Notes: generated by a model from the letters alone, not told the origin. A DNA stretch of 64,000 nucleotides from Voacanga thouarsii (GCA_026120185.1 JANUWF010001165.1:2852001-2916000), one strand, 5' to 3'. Shown: positions 11,120-23,889, counted from the stretch's first letter. Numbers and translations: made by a program.

Positions 11120-13063
11120 TGTAACACCCTACTACCTAAGCCCATCAGGGCGGAAGATGTCGCCCCGTTCATAGGACAAGGGGTCTTTATAATTAGGTCA
11201 CATAAAATAAAATAAAAGAAATACTTCAAAATTAAACTTATTACAATCCATCAATACATGAACAAATTGAAAAAAAATAATTGTCTGCTACAATCTCTCG
11301 AGAGCAATACATAACAAAAATAATAGAGAGTCTTCAAAATCATAGGTAACAACCTAGCTAATGACCTTCACAGTAGGATTGACCTAAAAATATGGTATAA
11401 AAGGAGGTGAGATAAAAATCTCAATAAGCCCATGTGTGCTTTGGGTGTTTCAAGTAAAACAGTTCATATATGCATGTTGTAAAAGTTTCATACGAGAAAG
11501 TGCTGGCAAACATTAAATAAATGTTAAAAATGAAGAGTGGTGTTTTACTTTCCAAAACATACATGTGCACAATAAATACAACCACCCAAAGAGGTAGCCA
11601 TGGCACCACACGTTGGGCACTAGGATAATATAACGGTCAGACGCCACACGTTGAGCATACTGACAAAATGTAGGTGTACGGCCTATCGGGTGAAATACTC
11701 CTCCATCTTTATACCCAAACTTACCGGTTGTCCACTCTGAAAACACATAGTCCACTTGACTGAAACTTGCCTGCTCGGACCAGTATGACCTACCAGACTG
11801 GCATCTTATCTGAGAAGGACTCACCCCTCAGAAGTGGCCACCTACTGAGAATCCTTCCAAGATAAGTCCTAGTAGTCTACCCTTATTGAGTACTCAACGT
11901 TGTTGTTCCACTTGGGAGAAAATTGATCATACAATGATTTACTTGGAAATAGCAATTAATGTTTCCAAAATTCTTGCCAAAGTTGGGTTTTAGAAAGAGT
12001 TTAGTGTTTTGTATAAAACTGCTTGTTTAATTTTTCAAATGGTTTGCTTGTCTAAAATAAAAAGAAAAACTGTCCTTAATTGCCTTTACAAAACAATTAT
12101 TCATACACATTGTGTTTAGCTTGCCACATTAATTTTGGTCTTCAAATGACTCCATTCAGGAGCTTACCTAATCATTTGCTCTTCTGGGATTCAAAGATCT
12201 TCCAAGATCAACCTAACCCCGCCTGGGGTAAACACAAGGTATAAGAAAACATTCGGACTATATTTGCCTTACATAAATAATTCCTAATTCAAGAAGTTAC
12301 AACCATGACTAACCATAACCATAATGTCCTAAGCTTTATTGCTAGTTGTCAACATATTTTATTAAATAATTCTAGCTTGATAAGTTAAAATAACTAGGGT
12401 TCTAAAATAATTACTAATAAGTTATAGTTTCAAATAATAAATTATGAGTATTGATACTAATAAATAAACTAGTGTTAAATATTGAATAATACTAAGTCCT
12501 AAACAATATTGGTAAGTGGTAATATTTAAATAGTATTATTATAAATAAATAAATAATAAATTACACTTAATTTTTAACTAATAATTAATAGATAATAAAT
12601 AATCAGTAATAAATAATAAAATTACTAATAAATGATTTATATTTAATTTTTAATTAATAAATAATAAATAAATTTTAATATAAATAACATTTATGGATAT
12701 AGGTAAAAAGTTTTAACTATGGTCTACAAATTTATTTGATATTAATTTATTCTATTAGTTTATTTATTATATTTATATATATTTAATAAAGATTTTATGT
12801 ATTATTATATATATATATATTATCTTTTTTAATAAAAGATATTATTTATTTGACTAATAAAATATTAATATTTTAATTAATATTCTATTTCAAATCTCCT
12901 TAGGAATTTCAAATCTCTTAGGAAAAATATAGAGGTATTTCTAGTTAAATTAATAAAATTTTTTAATAAAAATAACCTAGGATTAACAAGAAAATAATCT
13001 TTCATCATGATTTCCTTATTGCTAGAAAAGATTCATAAACACATTCCCAAACATCAACTTTAT
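11120..13063 (-). repeat. E1 3' LTR (LTR-T1), distal part
   Basis: TGTAACACCCT at 11120 is the inverted LTR-T1 end, followed by the inverted GGGGCGACAT hairpin block. Together with 21443-23875 it makes a 4,377-bp LTR, matching solo copies of 4,336-4,363 bp. The inverted 3'-splice-like TTTTTAG|GTCAATCC is at about 11383-11390. The stretch 12340-13060 is very AT-rich, corresponding to the putative LTR intron. Confidence 0.85.
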
Positions 13064-14251
13064 TGTAACACCCCACATTTTCACATCCGATTGGCTACTA
13101 TTTGTAATAGGATGAGAATTTGTACCGATGTCCAGAACAAAAGTTGATCGGTGTAATGAGATGAATATTTTGGTGGAATAATATTTTGTCAGGACCCAAT
13201 GTAATTATTAAATTTGTTCTACCCGTACCTTAAATTTTTAGAAAGCTATTATCATTACCAAAATAAGAATTTAAGGGTACTCTGAAAAGAGAAATTGATC
13301 AGTGCAATGAAATGCATGTTTTGGTGTAAATTACACTACCCGGGGTATCGGGGGCATTTTCGTTATTTTGACCGCGCCCGCGAATTTGACTGCAAATTTG
13401 ACCAATTAGAGAGGGAATTGAAGAATTTAAGTGTTACCAATGGATTCAGTGGAATTTTTAGAGTTGAATAGTGAAATAAAATATTTTTCCGTTATGGACC
13501 CGATTTTGGTCATTTCTAAAGAAAATAGAAAATCATAGTTAAAAAGGGACGTGTGGCATTGTGTGAGTGGTGGATGAAAAAAAGTGTTAAAATACCATTT
13601 GGGGAGTAAAATATTTTTTGGATTATTAAATTGCAAAAGCTTAAGAATTATCCATTTAAATTAAATCCACCAATAGGAAATTAGCTTTAAAATGGATAGC
13701 CCACAATGTAATTAATGTTGGTTGACCCTTAGACTCAAGAATGGCGGTGAGTAGGCTGGAAAAACCGGCCAAGGGCTTAAATGAAGAAGGAAGGAAGAAA
13801 TAAGGAAGAAAAGGAAAGGAAAAATCAAGAAAAATTGGAAAAAGGAGAGAGAAAATAGTGCTCTTGGAGAAGTTGGAGATTCTTGGAGAAAATTCAAACT
13901 AGAGCACCTTATACACAAGGTAAAGTCCTATACTCCAAGAATTAAAGTTATAGATTTCATTACGGTGATCATTCTGATATGAATTTTAACATGAAAACGT
14001 GAGATTTGTGATGATTAAAATGATTATTGTGTACTATGTGAGACTTTGTGTGTGCAAGTGTGTGTACCGGTTGGATAAAGGATTCATAGGATACATTTTT
14101 TATGGTGAATAAGAGTATTTGAATGGTGATTTAAAGGGTTGTTCATGATTGAGAAGAAAGATGGTAGAGTTGGGATAAAAATGGGTTAAATGCTAAAGAA
14201 AATGGATTATGATTTGTTTTTGAATGTTGATGTTAGTTATATGTTATTTGT

Positions 14252-14438
14252 GTGATACCCCAAACCCACATGGGATTAAGATGAGAAGTGTGAATGGTAT
14301 ATAAGAATGGGCCTAAGTACCCATTGTCAACTTGGGATATCCATTTTGGCCCAGCGAGGATGGTGGCCAAGTAGTTGACTGTGGGTGCTGCCAGGCCCAT
14401 AGTCGCACTCCCGGATCCGCGGGCACGGGGCGTGACAT
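14252..14438 (+). mobile_element. TRIM/SMART-like solo LTR
   Basis: This compact 187-bp block starts TGTGATACCCCAAACCCACA and ends GGGGCGTGACA. Its TATATAAG-, GGGCCTAAGTACCC- and GGCCCA-rich content recalls small TRIM/SMART LTRs of plants. It lies in LTR-T2 just ahead of the solo LTR-T1. ATTTG occurs immediately left (14247-14251), again at 14437-14441, and right of the LTR-T1 (18791-18795), so the order of the two insertions is ambiguous. Confidence 0.6.
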
Positions 14439-14444
14439 TTGTTA

Positions 14445-17400
14445 TGTGAAACCCTAGTCAAAACCAACCTTAGAGTAAGGGGGTTGGGATGCATATCATA
14501 ATTTATTGCATGTTTAAATATATTTTAAAATGATTTTCTGTGCTTTGGATTTGAGTTTTATTATCTCGAAGGCTTGGTTGTGAGTATTGCTTGAGAAGGG
14601 CAAAATAGTAATTTTTTGTTGAGGTGGAAAAAGGGAGATAGCTTGAGGATTGAATAAGAAAATAATTGATAGAGGAAAAATAAGAACAAGAGTTATTGTG
14701 GTTTAGTGGTTAGAGTTTTGGGATTAATTTTTGAGGTCTTGTGTTCAAATTCCATCATAGGAGTTTTAGCTTGGTTAAATTTTATTTTTGATTGGGAAGT
14801 AATAATTTCGGCCTTATGTGCTTGGAGTAGGGTAGAGATGTTGTCCTAAGAGAGACATGTTAGGAGTATCCTCATTCTACTCCTTTGCCCTACACAAAAT
14901 TCCTAAGGGGAATTCATTTCCTCTTGATCCTTAATTTTTCCTATTTCTCAATTCATTAGTTTGTTCATTTTGTTCAAGCCAATTTTATTCTAGAAAAATT
15001 CCAGCAATGTTTTGTGGCTTTGAAGGTTCAAAATGTCTTAGTAAAGGACATTATATGGACCGAAACAATGGTAGAGGGGGAAAGATTTGAAGTGAATTAA
15101 ATTCTTTAGTGAGCTTTTTAAAAATTCACTCTAGCTAGGTTCATCTTCCTTCTTGGAATGAACTGAAATTTTTCAGCTTCTTGTGCCTTCAAGGTGTCGA
15201 GATTCTTAGATAATATTCCCTCCCAAATGCTGCCAGAAAGATGGTCTTTTGGATCAGCTTGCAACCTGAATTTCTCAAGCCATTTTCGGACTGCACAAAG
15301 ATGGTGCAAAATCAGGAAAATTCCTGGGCAAATTCGCACCTTTGGGAGTCCAAAACCAAGCTATTTTCTTCTAGATTTTGTTCAGCACCTTAGCCATGTT
15401 TTTCCTCCATGAAGAAGGCTGGAAACCAGCCTTGAAAGCCCCTAAAATTCCCCTTCAAACTCTCTGCAAGCTGGAAAATGGCAGTCGAAAACTGCCCAGG
15501 AAAATTCCAGCCTGCGAAAATGCTGTGCAGGATTTTGTCCAGCTTTGTTTGCTAATTCTCTTCTAGCCGAAAACCCATCATTGTTCTCCATAAACCACCC
15601 TTAGACCTTCAGTAACTGAGCTCCATTATCTCCCCTAAGCTTCTGCACGAAATTCAGACATGGCTGCCCGAAAATCTCTCAAACAAATCCCTGCAATCAT
15701 GCTTGATTGATTACCAAAATTCCAGCCACCATAGTTTAGCAACCTTCCATAAAGTATCCCTCAAATAACCAGAATTTTTCTTCACCAATATGCACCATAA
15801 GCCTCCTTAAACCAACTTTCAATCAACCGAAATACTACTCAAAACAGTCGGCCATGGCAGACTTCCAAAGCTCTCTAATAATCAAGATATTCTTGAATAT
15901 TTAGTTTTCAAATTTGCTTCCTAAAAATATCCTTCAAGGATTTCAACAACTAGCCTTTTATTTTCCTTCCAAACCAGAGAATCATCTTCCTAAACCCTAC
16001 AAAAAATTCGGCCAGCCCTAATTCTTACAGAATTTCGGCAGTTGCAAAACAAAAACCTCTCAATTCCCTTCACCCTTCAAGAACACACACAACACACCAA
16101 GAACACCTACTCCTTCCTTTCACTTAATACCCCTCCAAACCACTTCAAACATTCTATAAAATTTCCAGATTTAACCTAATCACTGCTGTGAGTCCATCAA
16201 CACCATTCTTAACATCAAACTCCACAAACCAACTTGCTAGTTTGGATAAAAAACCAGAAAATTCTGTGAAGGCTCACGAACACCCTCAAGGTAGGTTTGT
16301 TCTAACAACTACATCTTCTCCAATCTTGATCTCTAGTGAAAATATATATGAATAAACATGCTAATGATCTCTCTCTCTTTCTCTCTCTTTTCCTCTCATG
16401 GCCGAAACTCTCTTCTCTTGGCCGGATGGCTTCTTCTCCCATGGCCATGCTTTCTCCATCTTCCTTGGACGAATTTAGGCATCTAGGAGTTGAGATCCAT
16501 TCTAAACTCCTTCAAGGTATTCCTCGACCAAGTAAGTCCCTTCAATCTTTCTTTTAAATTCTAGATTCATGTCTCTAGGATGATGTTGATAGTAAGTGGA
16601 TTGTGATAAGATTTGAGTATGTATTGTTGAGATTGAAGCATGAATATATGTATGATTGTGAAGGAGATGGGATTTATGCATGGAAGGATTATCTTGGTTG
16701 ATTGTATAATGATTTGAGGTTTGATGCATGTCTCCATGTCATAGGTAGTATTTGTGATGAAGTATGCTAGAGATTATGTCACATTTGGTGAATAGGATTT
16801 ATATTCATATTGGATTATTGAAGCCATGATCATATTTATGCTAGTAGAGGTTAGATCATGTCTTGATAAATTTAGATCTATGCTTATATGCATGATTTGG
16901 ATGATTTGATGAATTGAAGGATTGTATATGTTCTTGATTGTGGTTAGCCATAGGAATTTGATCATGATCTAGTGGTCCCTAAGCTAATTTTTATTTCAAG
17001 AATAAAATATTTAATAATATAATTTTGCTAGTAATTTCGAAAAAAACCCTAGGAAGGGTAGATTTGAATTATTATATATATAAATGATATTTTAGTCAAG
17101 TAAATAATAATTTTTGCTAGAAAAATAAAATATATAGATATTATTTAAAATATTGAAAACAATTAAAGCTTTTTATGGAAATAATTATAATTAGTAAAAT
17201 ATTTATTACTAAAAATTTAATTATTATCTTTTAATCAAAACCCATTAAGAATTTATTTATTATTGTTCAAGCAAGACTGATTAAATTTATTTTCAACTAA
17301 TTTTAGCTATCAATTATTTTCTAACAACTAAACTATTAATAAATCATTATTTTACTTAATACTACCTAGGACTCATGATCAAATAAACTCTAAATTGTTC

Positions 17401-18790
17401 TTAGCAAGATTTAAACTTTCAACTTATTAGAATTTACTTCCCAAACCATTAATTATTTTAAATATCAAAATTAGGCTCAACTTATAAACCTATTTATTTA
17501 TTGTTTGGCCTTAAAGCTCGGGACACTAGGATTATGGTAGTAGAAAGTTGAGTTGATTTAAAATTGAGGAAGTGGATTGTGGCTTGAAATTGAGTGTGAT
17601 TTGTATTTGCCCATGAGGGGTAGGTCAGCTGTTGGAGACCTTTTATTGTGAGCAAGAATCAGGTAAGCTCCTGCATAAAACCTGATTGATGAAAAATGTT
17701 TAATTATGGCAAGCCAAATGTAGAGTGTATGGACACTCATCTTTGTAAAGGCAATTGAAGATTGTCTCCTGTCTCATTTCCGTCAAACAAATTATTTGAA
17801 AACCAATACGCAGATTTATTCAAACTCAAAACTCTTTCTAAAATTGATTTTGACAAAAACTTTGGAACCCTTAATTGCCATGTTCAAGTGGAACTATGTT
17901 TTGTTCATTTTTTTTCCCAAGTGGGATATGTTACGTTGAGTACTCAATAAGGGTGGACTACTGGGCTAGTCTTTGAGGGGTTAGGGTAAGTCTCTCAGTC
18001 GGTGGCCACCTCTGAGGGGTGAGTCCTTCTCGGATAAGACGACAGTCCAGTAAGTCGTGCTGGTCCGAGCTAGCAGCGTTCTTTTTCAGTCAAGTGAATG
18101 TGTTTTGCCGGAATGGATACCCGGTTGTTGTTTGGGTATAGAGACGGAGGAGTATCTTGCCCAGTAGGCCGATCACCTACTTTTGTGAGTCTGTACAAAG
18201 TGTGGCATTCTGACTGGCGGTATGCATAAAGTGTGGCATGCTGACCATCCAGTTATAGGGCCCAACGTGTGGTAACCCGTAATCCTTTCTTTCGAGTGGT
18301 TGATTTTATAAATTATGTATGGCTGGAAATGCCAAAACACCACTCTTGTTTTGACTGATGTTTATTGCTTGTCAGCGATCTCTTATAAAGAAGTTTATAC
18401 TTTGCATTCACGAACTATTTTTAATGAACACCCAAAGCACACACGGACTTACTGAGATTTCTGTCTCACTACCATTTTACCATGATTTCAGGTCGATCCT
18501 GCTGTGGGGATGAGTAGCTAGATTATGCCTGCTTTGGAGGATTTTCTGATGATTTATTTTTGTGTAATGCTTTGGGGAGATGGGAGTGGATAAAATTTAT
18601 TACGGATTTATTTTTGGTATTTTGGGATTTATTCTTGGATTGATATTTATTTTGGGATGTAATAAATTTTAAGTTCAAGTATCATTTATATTCTACTATT
18701 TCATTTGTGTGACCTAGTTATAAAGACCCCTTGTCCTTTGGACGGGGCGACATCCCCTGCCCTGGCGGGCCTAGGTAGCGGGGTGTTACA
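14445..18790 (+). mobile_element. Solo LTR-T1, copy L1c
   Basis: This complete 4,346-bp LTR starts TGTGAAACCCTAG and ends TAGCGGGGTGTTACA. Flanking sequence resumes LTR-T2 (GTTATTTG on the left before the TRIM-like block, ATTTGCATAAG on the right), matching the uninterrupted E2 copy at about 29180-29190. There is no internal region, so it arose by LTR-LTR recombination. Donor-like CTCAAG|GTAGGT is at 16290/16291 and acceptor-like TTTCAG|GTCGATCC at 18491/18492. The AT-rich stretch between is intron-like. ORFs inside are short and unconvincing. Confidence 0.9.
14689..14762 (+). repeat. tRNA-like A/B-box module in L1c
   Basis: GGTTTAGTGGTTAGAG followed by TGTGTTCAAATTCC, starting 244 bp from the LTR start. 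Confidence 0.6.
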
Positions 18791-19304
18791 ATTTGCATAA
18801 GAAGGTAGTGTCTTTCTTGAACCTGAAAATCTGAAGAATTAAATTTTTTTGAATGGAAATGAAGTGGATTAAGGGTTAAGCAGGTGTTATGAATCAAGAA
18901 GCACAAGTTGTTTTGTGGAAATGGACAAAAATCAGAAAACTATTAGGGCTGTTTTTTCCCAGTACCGTGTTACTGGGACTCGAACTCTAAAAACTGCTTG
19001 CACAAATTTAAAGTTAAGAGTCTTATGGTCATTTTGGTATATCATAGAGCTAAAACGGAGTTGTGGATTGAAAGTTATGTCCAAAACAAAATCATGTGTC
19101 AAAATAGCAAAATTTCAGAATTTTGCTTAGAACATGGGCGAATTTAGGAATGATTAATTGTGTGATTTGGATTTAATAATTGGAGAAATATGAAGTGAAT
19201 CCCTTGTTTATGAAGGAAGAAAGGATTTGGAAAAAGGAAAATGAAAGAATCGAACAAACGACGGAAAAATGAGGTGAACAAAAGTTGAACATTTTCCTTA
19301 ATAA

Positions 19305-19420
19305 TCGGCTAACTGTCAGCCGTTAGCCTCGTCGGCTAAACGTCGGTCGGACGTCTGCTACCCATCGGGCACATCGGTTGGATGTTGGCTACCCATCGGC
19401 TATTTTTCGGCCAAACATGA
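19305..19420 (+). other. CpG-rich word cluster in LTR-T2
   Basis: This short GC- and CpG-rich island in an AT-rich LTR holds repeated CGGCTA, GTCGG and CATCGG words. The inverted E2 copy keeps the same cluster at about 28600-28680. It lies 100-230 bp ahead of the donor-like site at 19538, so it could belong to a promoter or first exon. No function is shown. Confidence 0.4.
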
Positions 19421-19809
19421 ATTGATCCAATAACGATGTTTGGTGTAGGTTTAACGACAAACGGCCAATATAACGTCAAAAACGGTAGAAACGAAGGTTA
19501 AACGGCCATGAACGGAAATAATTACTTAGGACACAAGGTGAGTCGCTTGGATTTCTAAAACTCTTTCTAAATCTAGTGTGCTTTGTTTTTTCATGAAATT
19601 CTATGTTATACATTGTTTTGGAAATCCCTAAATATGTTTAAGGCTTATTTGAGCAAGAATTATTTTTATGCCATTTTGGGCTTGATTAAACATCATAATT
19701 GGCTTGGAAACCTTACTGGATGATTAAAGCATGAATTTTGTGAATTTAGTCCTTTTTAGATTAAATACTTGGGATTTTTGAGAAATGATAAATTTTGGAA
19801 TTGAGTATT

Positions 19810-20130
19810 CATAAATTGACTGGAATGCCCTTATTAGAACATTTTATAGATTTCTTGAAATGAATTCCTTTTGGAATCATGTATTTAGAAAATGATCCAA
19901 ATGTCCTTATTAGAATGTTTTATGAAAACATTTAGAACTTAGGTATTCGGTAAATGACTGAAATATCCTTATTAGAACTCTTGTGAATACTTTTCAAATC
20001 GGGTAAGGGTAAAATGATCCGAATACCCTCGAAAAGTCTTTTGGAATCGGGCATGGGTAAAATGACCCGAATGCTCTTGGAAATAACTTTTGTGATTGAG
20101 TACGGGAAAATGATCCGGATACTCTCGGAA
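19810..20130 (+). repeat. Degenerate tandem repeat in LTR-T2
   Basis: A unit around AAAATGATCCGAAT(A/G)C.CT recurs at about 19813, 19889, 19952, 20011, 20059 and 20107, so spacing is 48-77 bp. The inverted E2 LTR has the same array at about 27780-28220. The minus-strand ORF over it looks repetitive only because the DNA is. Confidence 0.65.
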
Positions 20131-21915
20131 ACATGTTTTGATGTGTGAACAGAACTTTTTATCCCGTTTTAACGTGATTTTGGAAAATGATCTCTCGTGA
20201 TGAGATTGACTTTTGAAAAACGACCTTTTGATCCCTGAAATTATTTTATTTGTCTGATATACCATGGAATGAATTGATTAGCTTTGCGAAGTCTTTGTGA
20301 ATGATGATCTGACTTGCGAGTCAGTGGGATCAAAATTCTGGAAAATGTTTTTTTGCCCGAAAACTGTTTTGATTTGAAAAATTCTATGGTTTCAAATAAC
20401 CCTTTGGCCTGATCAGTCAGACGGGGTTGGTATTGTTAACATTGAGTACTCAGTAAGGACTTTGATCTTTATACTAGCTCATGTTAGAGGTAGACGACCC
20501 CAAGTAACCTAGCTAGTTCTGGGGATTGTTTTGCTCCAAATAGGGTGATAGGACTTAGAGATGAGTCATCTTGGCTAACCGTTTAGCACCTGGCAATTGC
20601 CGCGTCTGTGGGCGCTTTTTATTTGGAGTCATTCGCTGGATGCCGGGTGGGGACACTCGGTGTGTTTGACTCCTTACCGCCTCGATGGTAATTGACGTCA
20701 GGATTGGAACCCCTGGCTTATGGTGGCAAGTGTGTGCTGTGGTACACTAGGTATGCTGTAGTATACCTGAGTAGAAGTATGCTGCGGTGTACTTATTCTG
20801 GCGACGTACGGTTGAGTATTGAAGGCTGTGGTCCGAGTACAATGATACGTGGCACCGAAAGTAAGGATTGCAGGACTTTCACGTGGATACAGGCCGACCT
20901 TCTGTTGGAGAAGTGCCTGTGATTTGAAAACTGGGGCAATGATTTGAAATTAAAATACAGTTTTCCAAAAATGATTGAGTTTTGAATAAACTCTTCGTTA
21001 AAAAGTTTTGGAATCATTTCTAATGAACAAATGATATGCTATTTCACAAAAAGCTTTGTGTGTTCTACCTCTTTGATAAAACACTAGCACACACAGGACT
21101 CATTGGGTGGTTTTCACTCACACGTGTCTTTTATCTTACCTTTTTGTAGGATCCGGAGTTGAGCCGACCTACGTATACAGGACGATACCATAGGAACAGC
21201 AGAATAGGTTCGGACGTTTCTCTTTTGGATAATGTACCTTATTACTATTGTTGAATTGAAATTTTCATGTGAGAGATTCTTTGCTATATATGTACACGTG
21301 ACCATAGTATGGTTATTATATAGATTTGGACCTTACATACTCTATTGGTTTTTCGTTATAAAGATCCATTGTCTGGGTAATTGCACGGGGCGACACCCGG
21401 TGTTGATATGCTTCTGCTGTTACCTTTATTAGGGGTGTTACATTAATAGGCTAATCTATCCATGATCATATACTTGAATTAACACATACTTCCACATGGC
21501 TAATTTCCTACTGGGCATAATCATTATTCATGGCTTCTATGGAAAATATGAACATAAGAGCCTAATCACCTTCCGGGTCATAACATCTAACATGCTTCAA
21601 ACATCCATAAATCTCACTAATCATGATGAGCATACATTGATGCAAAAGGAAAATCCATAAAGCTTTAATCATTTATATGAATCCTCATGTCCTAACCTAA
21701 TCCCCTTCATCCATATGTATATACTAAATCCCCCATTCATATTCAATCTTCTTATTAACATTTAAGAGATATGAATTCAGAAATAAAAAGGAGGATTTAA
21801 GAATAAATACTTGATAGATGATCACTTGATGAAGACTAAAGAAGGTCCACGCGTTTGAGAGTCTTGAGTGGTCCAAAGGAAAAACGACCATGGTTGATGG
21901 TTGATCAACCATTTT

Positions 21916-21918
<3 letters not shown>

Positions 21919-21969
<51 letters not shown>
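21919..21969 (-). repeat. (GA)n microsatellite in E1 LTR
   Basis: About 25 AG units. On the element strand it is a TC tract, at the same relative place as the TC tracts of the other LTR-T1 copies, roughly 60-110 bp past the donor-like site. Confidence 0.95.
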
Positions 21970-21972
<3 letters not shown>

Positions 21973-23560
21973 AGTATGGTATATTGAAAATTGAATAGAA
22001 GAGGATGAACAAGAAGGTTGTTCTTGATTTACCTTGTTGATGTTCTTAAGACCTTTAAGAAAAAAAAAAAGATTTTGATCCGTTCAAAAATTTTCTTTTG
22101 TGTGATTTTGTGTTATAAAGATCAGAAATGAAGTCTAGGGATTATGTATGAATGATCTAGAGTATTTGAGAGGGATTGGAGGTGTTTATGATAGGTTTAG
22201 GCTTGAAGAAGTGTAGTGTCTATTCTTGGTGTTTTGAGAGAAAAGGCTGACGATTTTTTGGAATGCTGTTGGCTGAATGGTTTGGAGTAGATAGGAGTTT
22301 CGATTTTTAGCTAGAGGGAGGGAGAGTGATAAGTTTTTTTTGAAATTTAAATGGAGAAAAATGAGGAGTGGTTTGAGGTAGAAGATTAGCTAATGGTGAT
22401 TGATCAAGGAAGGTTTCTTTTCTCTTTAATGGTGCCGGCTAAACAAGCTAATCTTGTTGAAATGAGTGAAGGCTCTTCAGGTTATATGGCTGGCTGAAAT
22501 TCAGTCTTTAATGGTAGAGAAAATTCTGGTTTGTTAATTTGATACGAGAGTGTTTTAATGAAGCAAGAATTCTGGAATTTTTTTGAAGTTCAAAAGAGTT
22601 TTGGATAAAGTAATCTTAGGAGGTTTTTGAGGTGTGATCATGGAGTCCAAGCACTCAAGGTAAGTGTGGAGGTCAATGGTGTTCAGTCCATGGCTGAACA
22701 AGGTTCAATTTCCTGAGATTTGAAAGGTGTTTTTTCGGCCTTGGCATGGAGAGACAAAACTGGAAATTTTTTTTTTGTTTCAACTTGTTCAAGGTTTCGA
22801 ATGGTGGTGACTTTTGGTGCAGAATTTTCTGCATTTCCTTAGCTCGATTTGCAGCTGTTTTTTTGGGATGTTTGAAGGTCTTTCAAGGGTGATTTTCCAG
22901 TCTTCTTTCTGGAGAAAAATAGAGGGTGTTTCAGCTGAATGGATGACAAAAAGACAGCTCCAATTCCAGCTTACAATGTAGTGAATTGTGCAGGATTTTT
23001 TTTTTTTTGGGTTTTTGTGCAGTTTGAACAGTCCAAAAATTGCACAGAATTTTCAGCCTTCAAGCCACATGAAATGACTTTTTTTCTGGCAGCAAATGAG
23101 TAGGATTACTGGTTGAATTTTTTGAAAAGCTGTATTGCAAAATTTCAAGAAAATTTCTAGATTTTCCTTCACTAAACATATGAACAACATAAAGGTAGGA
23201 TTGAAAGTTTAACCATGGTGGTTTGTTTCTCTTGGGAACCCATCCTAATTCCTTTCCTATTTTTTATCATTCCCCTATCCCTCAAGACTGATTTTTAAAA
23301 TTCAAGGCCAAGGAATTATCACAGAATTTTTGGAATTAAAAGAAGGGATTTAATGGATTTTGGATGATTTAAATTATGAGGAGGTTAGGACAAAGCTAGA
23401 GATAATAAAAGGGAAAAGAATTCCTCTAGAATTCCTTTTAGGACATGATTATATGATCTTGGACATTCTCTTCATGTCTCCCATAAGACAACATTCCTAT
23501 CTTTATGGGATGTAAGAAAAACAAAAATTCAAATATAGCTATGAAAATCATGAATAAACT

Positions 23561-23633
23561 TAAGTGATGGGATTTGAACTCATGACTTTAGAGATTAATT
23601 CCAAAGCTCTAACCACTTAACCACACTAACTCT
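23561..23633 (-). repeat. tRNA-like A/B-box module in E1 LTR
   Basis: On the minus strand GGTTAAGTGGTTAGAGC is followed by GAGTTCAAATCCC, beginning about 242 bp from the LTR start. The B-box to A-box order confirms the inverted orientation. Confidence 0.6.
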
Positions 23634-23875
23634 TGTTCTTATTTTCTTATCCAAATATTCTTCTTATCTAGACGTCAAGCCATCTTCCTATTTTGACCTG
23701 AAGCAAAATTACCTTTTTGCTCTTCCCACCCAATAAGCATAACTAAGCATTTTAGCCTATAAACCACAATTCTAAAGCACATAAAATCATTTAAAAATAT
23801 ATATTTTTATGCAGAATGTCATGATATGCATCCCAACCCCCTTTTTCTAAGGTTGGCTTTAGCTGGGGTTTTCCA

Positions 23876-23889
23876 TCCTCCCCTCCCTA
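23876..23889 (-). other. Polypurine tract of E1
   Basis: On the minus strand this is an unbroken purine-rich stretch (reverse of TCCTCCCCTCCCTA) between the pol stop region and the LTR start. It would prime plus-strand DNA synthesis. Confidence 0.8.

Larger units (their letters stand above)
13064..21442 (+). mobile_element. Solo LTR-T2, split by nested insertions
   Basis: It starts TGTAACACCCCAC and ends GGGGTGTTACA. Flanks TTTAT (left) and TTAAT (right) look like a 5-bp target duplication with one mismatch, inside E1's LTR. Without the nested TRIM-like LTR and LTR-T1 it is about 3.84 kb (13064-14251 plus 18791-21442). Its left 1.2 kb and its interior align with the inverted LTR-T2 of E2 (27652-30391), confirming the family. 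No internal pol is present, so it is a solo LTR. A donor-like AAG|GTGAGT is at 19537/19538 and an acceptor-like TTTTTGTAG|G ends at 21149. Confidence 0.85.
21443..23875 (-). repeat. E1 3' LTR (LTR-T1), proximal part
   Basis: This is the inverted LTR-T1 from its start TGGAAAACCCC (usual TGTGAAACCCC, two changes) at 23875 to the LTR-T2 insertion at 21443. The donor-like ACAAG|GTAAAT is at 22033/22032 on the minus strand. Poly-T runs at 22770 and 22998 correspond to A runs on the element strand. The sequence is non-coding. Confidence 0.85.

Noticed and set aside
14252..14438. Assigning the small LTR to Cassandra (5S rRNA-bearing TRIM)
   Set aside because: I do not see the 5S internal promoter sequence; the ends and body fit the SMART/TRIM type better, and even that is from memory.
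19972..20265. 97-codon minus ORF with repeated YPDHF/SGHF/YSDHF-like units suggesting zinc-finger repeats
   Set aside because: The repetition reflects the DNA tandem array in LTR-T2; there is no Cys/His spacing of a real finger and the frame is antisense to the LTR.
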